In this document: positions 23,340 to 34,640 of the stretch, piece by piece | Position numbering within the stretch: the stretch's first letter is position 1 | How the letters are laid out: each line of letters opens with the position of its first letter | Assembly: GCA_016808115.1 (NCBI GenBank) | Contig: JAEQBH010004104.1 | Location: 558,001-622,000 of the forward strand | Direction: 5' to 3' | DNA: 64,000 nt | Origin: Tetrastigma voinierianum | Lineage: Eukaryota; Streptophyta; Magnoliopsida; Vitales; Vitaceae | Program-made: the position numbers and the translations under genes | Notes under the pieces: model-generated | Seen by the model: the letters and a program-made list of their open reading frames with translations, nothing else | What the model was told of the DNA's origin: nothing | Databases searched by the model: none

Positions 23340-23600
23340 ATGGTTTCTACCAAGACATTCCTCATCATTTGCGCTATACTCTTCGTTTTGCCTCAGATGT
23401 TGGTGGTGTGTAAATGCCTAGCTAAGATCATTCTTTTCCTGTACCATAGTAAATTTGTTTATGGTATTCAATAAAAGATTAACAATATTAATTTTATCAT
23501 ATTTAATTTTTTTGTTGCGTTGGCTTCTTATTTTGATAAGTCGGATAGAGCCGGAAATGGTGGTCCAAGTACTTCAACCGGTGCTCCAGGACACGTCTAG
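23340..23600 (+). CDS. Candidate two-exon small secreted peptide gene
   Basis: Exon 1 starts at ATG 23340 and encodes a Lys-containing start (MVSTKTF) followed by a strongly hydrophobic stretch to MLV, a textbook signal peptide of about 22 residues. Donors are possible at 23406 (phase 0) or 23410 (GTAAATG, phase 1). Each has an in-frame acceptor, at 23540/23541 or 23550/23551. Both joins give the same C-terminus, GNGGPSTSTGAPGHV, followed by TAG at 23598-23600. The Gly-Pro-Ser core and Pro-Gly-His near the end recall the mature motifs of plant PIP/IDA-like and CEP peptides (family knowledge, not a match). The predicted precursor of about 40 residues is shorter than usual for those families, so it could be a truncated relative or chance. 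No TATA box was clearly seen. Confidence 0.35.
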
Positions 23601-23693
23601 TTTATGTCGACGGTCTAAAAGAAAAACTTGCATCTCCTCCCAGCATCGGGCCTCCGAAACAACATTAATTGATCAATTTGGTCGTTTGGTATC

Positions 23694-23702
<9 letters not shown>

Positions 23703-23735
<33 letters not shown>

Positions 23736-23843
23736 TGAAGCACTCTCTAAATTTCTGTTATGATGTTACGTATTGCAAGTGCCCAGAAAATTCATGCTCA
23801 GAGAGAAGGTAGACACTGAAATTATATATATATATATATATAT
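23703..23843. repeat. Two TA/AT microsatellites
   Basis: Pure AT dinucleotide runs at about 23703-23732 and 23824-23843 lie between the peptide candidate and the copia element to the right. Confidence 0.9.
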
Positions 23844-23989
23844 CAAAGAGAATTTGAAAGAGATACTCGTAGGATGAAGCACACAGTCGAGAGGACATGG
23901 CAGTAGTAGAATAAGTCAAACTTAACCTAGTGTAGTAGTAGAATAACCTTCAGGAAGGGACATGTATACTTCCTCATCTAGAAAAGCAT

Positions 23990-24940
23990 GCAAAAAAGTT
24001 GATGCACCGGCCATGAGTGAGCAGTAGCGACTGCTAGAAGCATACGCACAGTGACTGGTTTGGCCATTGGAGAAAAGCTATCCAAGTAGTCAATGCCCTC
24101 AACCTGGTTGAATCCTTTAGCCACAAGACGGGCCTTGTGTCTGTCAATGGTACCATTTGGATGTAATTTGGTCTTGAAGACCCAACGGTAGCCTATGGCC
24201 TTCTTACCCTGAGGAAGGGTAGTGAGCTCCCAAGTTTGATTAGCCTCAAGAGCCTAAAGCTCTTGTTGCGTAGTAACCATTCGGGGGAGTAGAAGCACAG
24301 GGAGGAAAGGAGACGGGATCATGTATAGAAGAGACATGATCGAAAGAAAGAAATGTGAGATTGGTCGGGGACATGTGGGAGCGGATGATGTGAGAAAAGT
24401 CGGTAGGGTGTATGGGGAGGGCTTGAACCCGAGACGGGGCCAGAGATATTGGGTGGTAAGCAATAGAACAATTGGTGATGAAGTCGCGGAGGCAAGTAGG
24501 AGGTCATCGTAGTTAAGGGTTAGGAAGTGGCGAGCAAGGAGGAGATGGGGGTAAGGATGCTGGGTGTGGAGGGGAAGAGAGTGGATGGGGTGAGTGTTGC
24601 TGCATGGGGAGGAATAGGAATTGGTCCGTGGAGAGGATGGGATCAAGGAGGGGGAAGAAAATGGTTGGGTGCATAGGGAGCAAGGGGAATTGATATGTGG
24701 AGAAGGTGGGATCAAGGAGGGGGAAGAAAGTGGATGGGTAGAGAGAGAGATGTATGAGAGTGGGAGAGGTAATGGAGATGAGCAAGTAGAGGAGTGGGAC
24801 CTGGTAGGGAACGTGGTCTCATGAAACACCACGTCCCGGGAGCAGAAAATGAGGTTAGAATTAAGATCAAAGAGTTTATATAGCCTTTTACCCCATGCTG
24901 AAAACTGAGAAAGATGCAACGAGAGGCATAGGGGGCACAT
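23990..24940 (-). pseudogene. Copia Pro/Ser-rich linker and N-terminal reverse transcriptase
   Basis: A 228-codon minus-strand frame (24940-24254) starts at YKLFDLNSNLIFCSRDVVFH, the conserved end of the integrase region, and runs through a Pro/Ser/Leu-rich linker. Below 24253 the reading continues as TWELTTLPQGKKAIGYRWVF, KTKLHPNGTIDRHKARLVAK and FNQVEGIDYLDSFSPMAKPV, the start of the copia RT. The YVDD catalytic region is not reached. Confidence 0.85.
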
Positions 24941-25446
24941 TTATCTTTGTGAGGGTGGAGATTGGTGGCATAACAAATGCAACCAAAAATCCTTAGATTG
25001 GAATAATCTGGAGGATGCTCATAAAGACATTCATAGGGTGTTTTCCATGCTAGAATAGAAGAGGGAAGTCGATTGATGAGGTAAGTAGCCATGAGTATGG
25101 CGTAATCCCAACAATTTTTTGGTAAAGACAATTGAAATAGGAGGGCTCGGGCTAGCTGTAAGAGAGTTTTGTGCTTACGTTCTACAACCCCATTTTGTTG
25201 AGGGGTGTAGACACAACTCCTTTGGTGAGTAATACCATGGGCTGCGAGTCCAGGTAGCTCGCCTATAGTCATCCACAATGGTAACCATGAATTTTGCATT
25301 GTTGAGGCAAGCATGAATGTAAGGACCCCAAAGATCCACATGTATGAGTTCAAAAGGCGAAGTAGTATGAATGGAGCTGAGGGAAAATGTAGTTTAGGTT
25401 GCTTTGCTAGAGGGCAAATCTCACAGGAATGCAGAACAGAGGACAT
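24712..25446 (-). pseudogene. Copia integrase
   Basis: A 244-codon minus-strand frame begins CEICPLAKQPKLHFP (the Cys pair of the integrase zinc-binding domain). The DDE core follows: the first Asp region is garbled by indels, but RSCVYTPQQNGVVERKHKTL preserves the third catalytic residue. The rest reads NCWDYAILMATYLINRLPSS, then PDYSNLRIFGCICYATNLHP. The domain ends with CFMRPRSLPG, where it shifts frame relative to the linker. Confidence 0.85.
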
Positions 25447-25469
25447 GTTAGAGAGGAAGGGAATGTGTT

Positions 25470-25748
25470 TTAAGGTTGAGATTGATGCATGCCCAAAACG
25501 ATTGTGCCAAGTAACATCTGTTGGTCTTTGTTATTGAATGAAGCCAAAACATTACAAGAAGAAAGGGCATCATCCACTTGAGACTTGGCAAGAGAAGAAG
25601 AGTTATGAAAACTGGTATGGTCTAAGACATAAAGTGCTCCCACAGCCTTGCCCACAACCAATGTCCCTTTAGTCTTCAGGTCCTGCAAGCAACAAATGGA
25701 TGAGGAGAAGGTGAAAAACACATTAGCCGTCTTGCAAAGATGATTCAC
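25470..25748 (-). pseudogene. Copia GAG-pre-integrase domain
   Basis: A 92-codon minus-strand frame contains CCLQDLKTKGTLVVGKAVGA and LYVLDHTSF, standard for the region between protease and integrase. It should end in a His-rich WH.RLGH zinc-binding motif. Here that motif is degraded to LGMHQSQP by a nearby frameshift. Confidence 0.8.
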
Positions 25749-25955
25749 AGAGTAAATTGAATTTATAAGTGGGCAAGTATAAAACGTGGTGAAGAAAGAG
25801 ATTACCAGGAAGAGCTACTTTCCCAACTTAGTGAACCAAGCGGGTTCCTCCATCTGGTAGAAAAACGGTAGCGGTGGGTCTAGTGCTTCCAACATCCATA
25901 AGGAGAGTGATATCATGGCACATGTGATTCGAAGCACCGGTGTCTATAATCCAAA
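25735..25955 (-). pseudogene. Copia aspartic protease
   Basis: The minus strand reads FWIIDTGASNHMCHDITLLM with the catalytic DTGAS box, then TATVFLPDGGTRLVH, one stop, and GKVALPGNLFLHHVLYLPTY leading to KFNLL. This enzyme cuts the polyprotein. Only the single in-frame stop disrupts it. Confidence 0.85.
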
Positions 25956-26287
25956 AACCTCTTCCCGACAAGAGTGTTGTGTGTTAATTGCAATTGTAGA
26001 TAGAAATTTGGTGTTATACTGTAAAGTAAGGCTTCATGCCGATTATTGGCAAAGCACAATTTCCTTGCCCATTCATGTACTTTTCGATCTCCCTTTGAAT
26101 GATGGTCGTGATGTCCGTATTATTATTTATCGTCCAAGCGCATTATGCGCAGTGTCTCTCTGCTTGGTCGTGCCCAATCAAGTGGGCGTGTGTGGAAAGA
26201 TGTACCAACTGAGTTCGCTCTAACAGTAGTACTCTTCCCATTTTTTTGAGAGATTTGTACCAATCTGAGTATCCATGTATTTTGAAG

Positions 26288-27215
26288 CAATTTGCCATGG
26301 TATGGCCTGTCATTCCGCAATGCTCACATTGTAAGTGTTCCTTTGAATGAAGTTCTCAGGTGTTCTGGAGACTCCTCTTTTGCCTGCATATCCCCTAAAA
26401 TTATGATGCATCTGTGAGGCTTCATTTGCAGACTTAAAAGGATTAGAATTCTTGCTACCATAGTCCGGGTGATGGGAAAATGCAGACTTAGTAAATAATG
26501 CCGCCTTCTCAAGATTTTTTGCATTTGTGACTTGATTCATCCTCTGTTTTTCAACCTTCAATATCATTGAATAATCCATGTTTACTGAAGGCAATGGATC
26601 CATTAGAAATATTTGATCCTTTGAATGATCAAACACTTCATTTAATCCCATCAAAGCGCATCACTCTATGAGTTTCATGCAAACTGAACATGAAATTGTT
26701 GCCTCTCCCACGAGAGCACGATTCGATATTGATTTGAAACAGCTGCGGTTCATCATGCGCGTTTAAGTTTAGAGTAATGTTAGTCATAGAGCGTATTACC
26801 TTGCAATGTATTGTTGATTTCTCTATGTATTTGATAGATCATAGGTCCATTCGCATCCCAGAATACGCTGGTTCTAGCCACAGATCTCGAGATGAATTTG
26901 CAAGGATGAATGATTCTGAAATATCCTTTGATATTGAATTCAATAGCCAAGACAACACCATACAATCTGCCTTTTTCAAAGCGGAGTGTATTCTTTGCGA
27001 GATACGGTGCGGAGGAATTGGTTGTGTTCAGGTAGATAAAAGCCCAGAGCTTAGTTTTGGCTCTAAAAGAAATTTTAATTGATACACTCCATGAAACGAA
27101 AAATTTACTCCAGTCAATGGCGCATAAACTAAATTCATGCCTGGATGATCTGAACTGTGCAGATTCATGGCCTCATCCTCCAGAAATTTCGATGACTTTT
27201 CTCCGGTTTGTTGTT
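26288..27215 (-). pseudogene. Copia gag with CCHC zinc knuckle
   Basis: From right to left on the minus strand it reads HPGMNLVYAPLTGVNF, then SIKISFRAKTKLW, NGPMIYQIHREINNTLQG, GLNEVFDHSKDQIFLMDPLP and SMILKVEKQR, the order of a plant UBN2-type Gag. Near 26290-26333 the reading CEHCGMTGHTMANC is an intact CX2CX4HX4C zinc knuckle for RNA binding. Frameshifts separate the N-terminal part from the 114-codon frame at 26654-26310. Confidence 0.85.
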
Positions 27216-27368
27216 CTCCATCTTCAACGTTTCTCTCTCTAGGATTTGCAGAGAGTATGCACTCGTTCTGGACTCTTGCTGTCCAACTCCCATTCCTATT
27301 TTCATTTGAGCTTATGCCCTTTGTCGTTGTTTGTTTCCCGACAAAAAAAAAAAATCACACATAACTTT

Positions 27369-27383
27369 CCCGCTCTGATACCA
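27369..27383 (-). promoter_or_regulatory. Copia primer binding site (Met-tRNA type)
   Basis: The minus strand reads TGGTATCAGAGCGGG immediately after the LTR. This is the plant initiator Met-tRNA complementary site used to prime minus-strand DNA synthesis in most plant copia elements. Confidence 0.9.
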
Positions 27384-27601
27384 TGATCAGAGAGAACAGG
27401 AATTGAACATTTATTAATGCAACTATATTCTGATGCAAAACGATGGTGAACTGCACGACTACTTATATACTAAGATGGGAGTATAGGTCACGTGTTTCGG
27501 GAAGATTCTAGAACAGGTATCGAGAAGGTGAGACTCAGGTGTATGCTGCCATGGACACATGTAACACGGCTGAGTTGTATGCTCATCAGTTCTCACCAAC
27601 A
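27384..27601 (-). repeat. Copia 5' LTR (218 bp)
   Basis: On the minus strand it starts TGTTGGTGAGAACTG and ends CTCTCTGATCA directly before TGGTATCAGAGC. TG...CA ends and the adjacent primer site define it. No second copy was found in the window. Confidence 0.75.
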
Positions 27602-28971
27602 TAGTTGACTGGTAAGGTAGGACCTGATTTGTGTTATTTTTCCTTGGAGGGTTAAGTTAATGCAGTTGCCATTTATTTTAATAAGCTACTCCTTTTCTTT
27701 TTCATAAAAATTAAATAAAGGCACATCATCACATCTTATTTCCCACCGGAAACTTTGATATATAAAGATAGGAAACATAAGGGCCAATAGCACTTGTCCC
27801 CAGTCATGGTCCAACAAACCAGTCATTCTAGAAACTGTAAGTTAGATACTCCTTGTGTTCCTGAGCAAGTCTCCCAACTCAAATAGAACATCAACTTCAT
27901 ATGTTAAGTTAATTGGAAAGAGGGATAATTTTCTCTTAATTACTATAAATACTCTTATCTTAATTGTTTCACATGAAAAAGTTGTTAGCAGAGTAAAATG
28001 TGCTCTGTGAATTCAAATCTTACTAGTTTAAGTTTTTAAGGAAGTCGGTAATTCAAAACAGTAGGGGGAGATTATGCGTTTTGAGCCTCATTGCATGTTT
28101 GTTTCCCCAACTGACCGAGTCCACTCATAAATTCAAAAGTGGCTATGTGGTTTTTTGCCTACAAACCCATGTGTCTCTACATGTGTGGATATAAGGTTCT
28201 ATACGAGGGAGGGTGTTAAAAAGTATAATATATATATCCATGTAGTATACCTCTATCTTATAAGTTTAAACTTATAGTAAAATGGATGTCAATGCCATTA
28301 ACATTATCCGTGCATCCAAAGCACATTACTCTATATTATCTAACAATGGAACTAAATATTTGTATGCATGTAATAAGTGATTGAACCACTAATAAACATT
28401 CATGAAAAGGAAGTCTAATTAATCTATTTGGCAAAGGGATTTCGGCTCTGCTCATCTAGATCAGGAAGAAAAGATGAAAAGAACATAAATGTTGTACAAC
28501 GATGAAAGAAAATTTGAAGTGTCCCATTGTCCTGTGATCAGTCGATGTTCAACCTGCATGATTAATGAATTTCCCTATTTCACATAAGAACCGATTCTAT
28601 TTGTCAATTGCACTCTCCTTTCCACAACTAAGTATACAGAGTCAGTAGTTAAAACTCCATGTCAAAAGAACATGGAAATGTGTCTAAATCTAATGAGACG
28701 GTTTATTTTGTTTTTACTTTGACTCAAAAATTGATAAATTTGACTTCATGTAAAAAACAAGTAAATGGCAACAAAGCAGCGCAAAAATAACATGAGTGTA
28801 TCTATTATTAGGAATTCTTAATCGCCTAACCACATGTTTCTAGTCTAACAATATCATAAATATATTATGAATCCCAAAATATTAGACCTAGATCATGCAT
28901 AATAGGCAAACCCTAAATAATCATGCTTTTACCCATTTAATTCAAAAGATATAAAGTTTGTATAGTAGAAG
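27602..28971. other. Spacer with an LTR-like fragment
   Basis: There is no coding sequence here. Around 28205-28214 a purine tract GAGGGAGGG directly precedes TGTTAAAAAGTATAATATAT, which looks like the polypurine tract and start of a plus-strand 3' LTR. The LTR-like sequence continues to at least 28320 (TATAAGTTTAAACTTATAGT). Another purine tract, AGTAGGGGGAGATTATG, lies near 28062. Neither element could be completed. Confidence 0.4.
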
Positions 28972-29360
28972 TGTACCTGTATCAATTGCCGGAAGTTGTC
29001 GAATGTACGGGTTAGATCTTCCAAATTCAATACGATCCTAATGAGAAGAGTTTGTCTCTCCTCTAGTGGTGGTGATGTAGAAAAGAAGAAGAACTAATGG
29101 TTCTTTCATCGTATAAATTGGGGATTATAACCCTAATTTTTATACTAATCATATTAGATAAGATATTTCTAATTTAGCCCCTCATCAAATTAGAAATATC
29201 CTTTATGTATCCACACATTAATTCCATGACATTTATATCCTTAAGCCAATTACTTAATTCCAATTATATCACTTTAGTTAGGCCTAATTAAAATTGATAG
29301 CATGAACATATTTAATATTTACATATGTGGCCCTATAATAATTATTGAAAAATTCCAACA
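28972..29360 (-). repeat. Copia 3' LTR, left end uncertain
   Basis: The minus strand reads GGCCTAGTGGGAGAT (polypurine tract, 29361 onward), then TGTTGGAATTTTTCAATAAT, a typical copia LTR start. The LTR would end at a TG on the plus strand. The first candidate is TGTACCTGTATC at 28972, but this is a guess because no partner LTR is available. Confidence 0.5.
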
Positions 29361-29746
29361 ATCTCCCACTAGGCCATATATGTAACCTTACAAATATGTT
29401 CAACCAAATGAGCTCAAAATTTGCTATCATAACTTTAGGGTATACCTAAAACAATCTCGTTCATTAACTATATCGACATATGATCAAAGTGATTTTTGTT
29501 ACTATTAACATAACTAAACCCATCAATGGTCATGTATATAAACACAATCAAATGACATAGATCAATCATGGATGCGTAGCATGGAAATTACATGCAATGT
29601 GATCTCTACATGTCTGTTTCCAACTGATCCAACTTAATTATTTAGTGAGATCATGATAGATTCATAGTAAAACTGAAATATAAATTTTATTTTGTAGAAA
29701 ATATGTATACAACTGAATGACACCGGAATTCAAACTCCCATTGAAA

Positions 29747-30304
29747 TTACATATCATCAATTAATTCAACACCCATATGAACAATGTGCTCAAGGAAGAC
29801 CTTGGGTGGTAAACCTTTGGTGAGTGGATTCGCAATTATGGAGTTTGTACTAATGTGCTCGATAGACATTTGACCACTTTGAACCCTCTTCTTAACAACT
29901 AGGAACTTGATGTCAATATGTTTTGACTTAGTCATGCTCCTATTATTAGTGGAATGCAAAAATAGCTTATTTATTATCACCATATAACTTAAGTGTCTTT
30001 CAATTCCTTCCACAATTCGTAGGCTAGTGACAAAGTTCCTCAATCAAATCCCTTAGTTTGATGCCTCATGACATGCTATAAATTCTACTATCATGACATC
30101 CAAAAAAACGGGAGTTAGAGTACCCAACAATCTCCAAATGATCTGATCTTCTATATGTGAGCATATAAAGCTTGTTCTCTGTAAATACTTCATAAATTGT
30201 TTGGCTGCTTCGCAATTATTTATGTCAAGGTTACTTAAATATCTGCTTAAAATCCCTACAATGTAAGCCATGTCTGAATGCATACATACTTGAGCATAAT
30301 TCAA
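29747..30304 (-). pseudogene. Copia RNase H
   Basis: Minus-strand frames read NYAQVCMHSDMAYIVGILSR, YLSNLDINNCEAAKQFMKYL and then NNRSMTKSKHIDIKFLVVKK, RVQSGQMSIEHISTNSIIAN and PLTKGLPPKVFLEHIVHMGV, the end of a copia polyprotein. One frameshift at about 30050 separates the two parts. Confidence 0.88.
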
Positions 30305-31095
30305 ACTTATATTGATGAATAGGGAATCTTCCTTATTTCTTGGACTTCGAGGCTATCTTTGGGCATTTATTGAGACTAAATTTGTCTCCTTTAGCGACCT
30401 GGGTGTCATGTAGTTTGCATCTCTACATGTCAAATCTCTTAAGTACCTTATCAATATAGCTCATTTGTAATAATCCAAGAATACCGCGAGAATGATCTCG
30501 ATGGACTAGATCCCTAATACAAAATATACGTCACCAAGATCTTTCATTTCAAAAAGAATTTGATAGAAATCTCTCAGTGTAATGAAATAAGCATATATCA
30601 TTTGTGGCAAGCAATATATCATCAATATACAAAACCAGAAAAAATATGTTTACTCCCATTGAACTTATGGTACACACAATCTCCAACAATGTTTATCTCA
30701 AAACCAAATGAGGTAATCACTTAATGAGATTTGTGGTACCATTGACAAGATGCTTGCTTGAGTCCAAAATTGGTTTTTTGTCATTTTGCAAACCTTGCTC
30801 TTTAGGTCTCCTGACACAAAGTTTTATGTTTGCACCATATTAATTGTTTATTCAATGTCATCATTGAGAAACGTTGTTATGACATCCATTTGATGTAGCT
30901 ATTCTCTTTCAAAACAATCCAACTATGAGAATCGAAACTTTCCATGGTTTGACGAAAGCTGATTGGATCATCTTCCAAAATTCCATAGTTTTCCTCATGT
31001 TCCAAGAGAAATATCATAAGATCACTAGAAATTTATTTTTATCCTTCTCTAGAGGACTGCCTTAATGGAACATGTTGAGGATGTTGAGTTTATTT
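30305..31095 (-). pseudogene. Copia reverse transcriptase remnant
   Basis: Minus-strand fragments such as TQVAKGDKFSLNKCPKIASK lead into the RNase H region in the order expected for copia RT. Stops and shifts are frequent and the YVDD box is not readable. A poly-T run lies further right, at 31254-31268, in the integrase region. Confidence 0.65.
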
Positions 31096-31099
31096 CTCA

Positions 31100-31830
31100 G
31101 GAAAAACTATCTTATCTTGAATGGGAGTAGGAACAACAGTTTTGGGTTCCAATTTATATTCATGTGGCTTGTAAGGCCTTACCTTAGTTGGACACCCCTA
31201 AACATGCAAATGTTTTAAACTAGGCTTTCTGCCTATCAAAAGCTCATAAGGTTTTTTTTTTTTTTTTCTTTTATTTTTTTGCAGCTGCTTTAGTTGGCAC
31301 TCTATTTAGAATATAGGTTGTTGTCTTAAGTGCATCACCTCATAGTGACTTTGGTAAGGTAGAATGACTAATCATGATTCTCACCATATCCTTAAGGGTC
31401 ATATTTCGTCTTTCATCTACACCATTCATGCTAGGTAATCTTGACATGGTGTAATGTGGGATGATTTCATATTCCTCTAGGTATCTAGCAAAGAGTCCAT
31501 GACGTTGTTCACTTGATCCATTAGGTCTACCTTAGTATTCACCACCATAGTTAGACTTAATGGTTTTTTATCTTTTGTTGAGTTAGTTCTCAACTTCAAC
31601 TTTAAATGTTTTAAACCAATCCAAGGATTGTGATTTCGCATGAATTAGATATAGGTAGCTAGTCAAATCTTGAGCAATTGTCTATGAAAGTTATGAAATA
31701 TTGTTGACCATTCCGGGAAGTCGTAGGGAATGACCCACATATATCTAAATGTATTAATGTCAAAACTTCTATAGACTTATTGACACCTAATCACTTAGCT
31801 TTAGTATGTCTTCCCTTTACACATTCAACA
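31100..31830 (-). pseudogene. Copia integrase
   Basis: On the minus strand it reads LTLIHLDICGSFPTTSRNGQ (first catalytic Asp region), then PSMNGVDERRNMTLKDMVRI (third catalytic region, E in DERR) and TYELLIGRKPSLKHLHV before GCPTKVRPYKPHEYKLEPK. The order and spacing are those of a copia integrase, with several stops in between. Confidence 0.8.
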
Positions 31831-31924
31831 CAAACATCAAGATCTGTAAAATTAAGGGAATCAAGAATCCTATCAAACACAAGTCATTTAACTCAATTTT
31901 TAGAATATAGGATATTCCCTTGTG

Positions 31925-32152
31925 TCATAATGAGGTTGAATTTTCTTTATTTAAATTGTATTTAGTACATCGTGATTCCACATGCAGGGTTTCATTATAT
32001 GATGTAATAGTTTCAAACATATATATGTTATCATAAGCTTTTAGGAAACTAGTACCAACGATATTTGAAATTAAAGATAAATAAAACTGATTGTTTCCAA
32101 ATGAACAAGAATAACCACATTTGTCCAATAAAGAAACTAAAACAAATTTCAT
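31925..32152 (-). pseudogene. Copia GAG-pre-integrase domain
   Basis: A 75-codon frame contains CGYSCSFGNNQFYLSLISNI, DNIYMFETITSYNETLHVES and a truncated end. It fits the segment between protease and integrase in this type of copia element. Confidence 0.8.
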
Positions 32153-32520
32153 CTAAAAGATAGTACAAGGAAAGTATATTTTTAATTCAAATAAAATCAA
32201 ACTCCTAATTACAACCTAAAGTGCCTTATTGCCTTTGTACATTCATTCTTTGTATATCATTCCCTATTGCAAAAGAAACAACCTTTGTTTTCCTGTTGTT
32301 GTTTCTTTTGGGTTGGACCCTTATCAACAACTTTTGTATTATTTCTTTTTAATGCCCTTATCCTTATTTTTAGGGGTGGTAGCCAAATTGGCACCTTCAG
32401 TCCTGCCTTGCTTCAGTCTGTCTTTCTCTTGTACACAATACGAAATGAATTCATTGAGAGACCATTTTTATTTTTTTGGCAATTGTAACTAGCCTTAAAC
32501 CAATTATATTGTGTAGAAAG

Positions 32521-33025
32521 TTATAGCAATACTAGATGACCGAGCATGTCATTGGAAAATTCGAGCTTTAAAGCCTTAAGGTTTGAAGCAATATGAGACA
32601 TTTCCATAATTTGCTCCATTACATTACCTTTGCCTTTATACTTCATTGTAATCAAGTGTAACAAAAGTGTGTTTGTTTCCACCTTATCATTCTTTGTAAA
32701 TCGTTTTTTTGATTTGAACAAGGAACTATTTTGCATTGGTAATTTCCTCAGATACGACACCCCTAAATGCCTCTGGAATGTCGTGCTTAATGATCATGAG
32801 AGTCATGCAACTTGAGCGCTCCCACTTCTCATAGTTCACTCTATCAACAGAGGAACTCGAATATATAGGAGTAGTAAGACACTTTATCTGAAATGCAAGA
32901 TCTAGATCCTTGCAGTCAAGAACAAAACAAAAAGTTCCCTTTCCAGTCCTTAAAGTAAGACCCATTGAGTATGAGAATGGAGTTGAGATTAGGATATATA
33001 TTAACACTAAATATATAAAGAACAA
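32521..33025 (-). pseudogene. Copia gag N-terminal half
   Basis: Two minus-strand frames read FCFVLDCKDLDLAFQIKCL, RVNYEKWERSSCMTLMIIKH, DIPEAFRGVVSEEITNAK and then KYKGKGNVMEQIMEMSHIAS, NLKALKLEFSNDMLGHLVL. This is a standard plant copia Gag (UBN2-like). One frameshift separates the frames near 32740. Confidence 0.85.
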
Positions 33026-33060
33026 ACAAATTCAAACAAACAAACTCACATTAATTAACT

Positions 33061-33370
33061 AAGTATAATAAAAGAAATAAATTCAAATAATGGTAAACCC
33101 CATATCAAGATACCTAACATAACATTAATATAAAGTCTTTGAACAATAATATTTACTGTAAGCAGTATTCTTGTTATAGCAATCAAATATAGACAATAAC
33201 TCATATAAAATAATATGTTTGGATCAACGTATCATTTACATGTAAAATTCAATAATTGTCACATATTTATTACCACATGTATATGTGTAATTCGGCCATA
33301 CAATAACCTTCCTTTGGGTCGGCTAATACCCACATGAAATAACACATAAACAAACTATAAGGGAAGCACA
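33061..33370. other. AT-rich gap between two copia elements, nothing recognised
   Basis: There is no reading frame or repeat partner. It may be the leader of the minus-strand copia element or flanking DNA. Confidence 0.45.
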
Positions 33371-33598
33371 TGTCTAGCCTCAAATCATGTTATGTCATTA
33401 ATTCTATATTTGAATGTAATTGCTTGATGGCAATTTTAGCCTTGCAAGATTTGACTGACTTTATGTAATTATGCTTGAGTAGCTTAATTTTAGCCTTATC
33501 ATTAACATGTTTTACTAAATTAGACTTTCAATCACTACGTATATATTATTTAAGAACTTCTATCGATGAAGGTATCAGAGAGAATCTATTACTTTACA
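33371..33598 (+). repeat. Copia 5' LTR
   Basis: It starts TGTCTAGCCTCAAATCATG and ends CTATTACTTTACA directly before the primer site. Its partner is 37933-38155. Confidence 0.85.
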
Positions 33599-33612
33599 TG
33601 GTATCGAGCCAC
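33599..33612 (+). promoter_or_regulatory. Copia primer binding site
   Basis: TGGTATCGAGCC starts one base after the LTR end. It is one change from the plant Met-tRNA complementary site TGGTATCAGAGCC. Confidence 0.85.
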
Positions 33613-33649
33613 GAGATCTCTGCGAGTCAGCGATCGAGAGTCCACGCCA

Positions 33650-34640
33650 TGTCTTCCTCCTCAGATCAAAATCCAAACTTTAAACTCCACACTGACCTCC
33701 TTAGTAGCAAATAAATCACTCATTGCACTCAACATCACTGCCCAAATCAATGAAAAGTTAACTCCCACCACCTTTCCTCAGTGGCATGCTCAATTCGAAG
33801 CACTCCTCATTGGTTATGATTTACTCGACTATGTCCAAGGCACCCTTCGATTGTCCTCTTCGCTAATCACGACCATTGATGAGAGTATGCGCATAAGACC
33901 CCTTTGGGTTCGCCAAGACATCGCTTATCTGAGAGTGCTATTTTAGCATCGTCTCCCTCATCACCCGCTTATTGCTCGCGACCGCAGGACCTCTCATGAC
34001 GGCGGACAAGCTAAAAAAAAATTTATATCTTGGCGATCCAGAACTCTCGAGCTATGCGGTTAAAGGAGGAACTCACCTTAATCCGGCGATGGAACTTCGA
34101 TCGATCACGAGAATACCTCCATCTTTGTGAAGGCCTTGCACGATGAAATAGCCATTATTGATCGTCAATTTCGGATGATGACTTAACTCTTTATGTGTTG
34201 AATGGCTTGAGTCCGGACCACACCGGTGTAGCGCTATTCGAGCACGAGAATCGCCGTTGACCTTTGAGGAGTTGCCGCGACCTTGGTTGGACATGATGCA
34301 TATCGAGGGCGCTTGGAAACCGCAACCACGACAGTGGTTGTTTACATGCCTGCCGGCCGAGAGTGTGCGTGTTACGCACCCGGGGGAGTCGATCGTGGTC
34401 CTTCGAAACATGATTACGCTTTGTGGGCTCTAGGTTCCAGCAGAAACTTTAATGGAATTAACATGATGAGTCGTTGCTCTAATAACATCTTTGGGAGGCC
34501 CAATTATTCCATCGGCTTTACCGGCTGAATGCCCAGCTACGTGATGAGTTGGGCCACATTGCGAGTCACGTCCTCAATTCCATTCTCAGAATGTTTCAAT
34601 AAATTGTGCTACCGCATCTAATGGAAGGGATAAAAATTGA
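33650..34640 (+). pseudogene. Copia gag, frameshifted
   Basis: The start reads MSSSSDQNPNF, then LIALNITAQINEKLTPTTFP and QWHAQFEALLIGYDLLDYVQ, followed by RPLWVRQDIAYLRVLF, a typical UBN2-type Gag N-terminus. From about 33950 to 34640 the reading is scrambled by many indels and no zinc knuckle can be read. Confidence 0.82.

Larger units (their letters stand above)
23870..27601 (-). mobile_element. Ty1-copia retrotransposon, 3' truncated
   Basis: Read on the minus strand, the element has a 5' LTR (27601-27384), a Met-tRNA primer site, gag with a zinc knuckle, protease, GAG-pre-integrase, integrase, a long Pro/Ser-rich linker and the start of reverse transcriptase. It then stops at about 23990-23870. 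The rest of RT, RNase H and the 3' LTR are missing. It is the best-preserved copia reading in the window, with few stops per domain. Only one LTR remains, so age cannot be estimated from LTR pairs. Confidence 0.85.
28972..33060 (-). mobile_element. Ty1-copia retrotransposon, heavily mutated
   Basis: The minus-strand order is gag (33025-32521), GAG-pre-integrase (32152-31925), integrase (about 31830-31100), reverse transcriptase (about 31095-30305), RNase H (30304-29747), polypurine tract (29361) and 3' LTR (from 29360 leftward). A 5' LTR and primer site are not found to the right. The sequence at 33061-33370 is AT-rich and unassigned, and the next copia element begins at 33371 and may have displaced it. 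No domain is intact, but conserved segments are plentiful. Confidence 0.82.
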
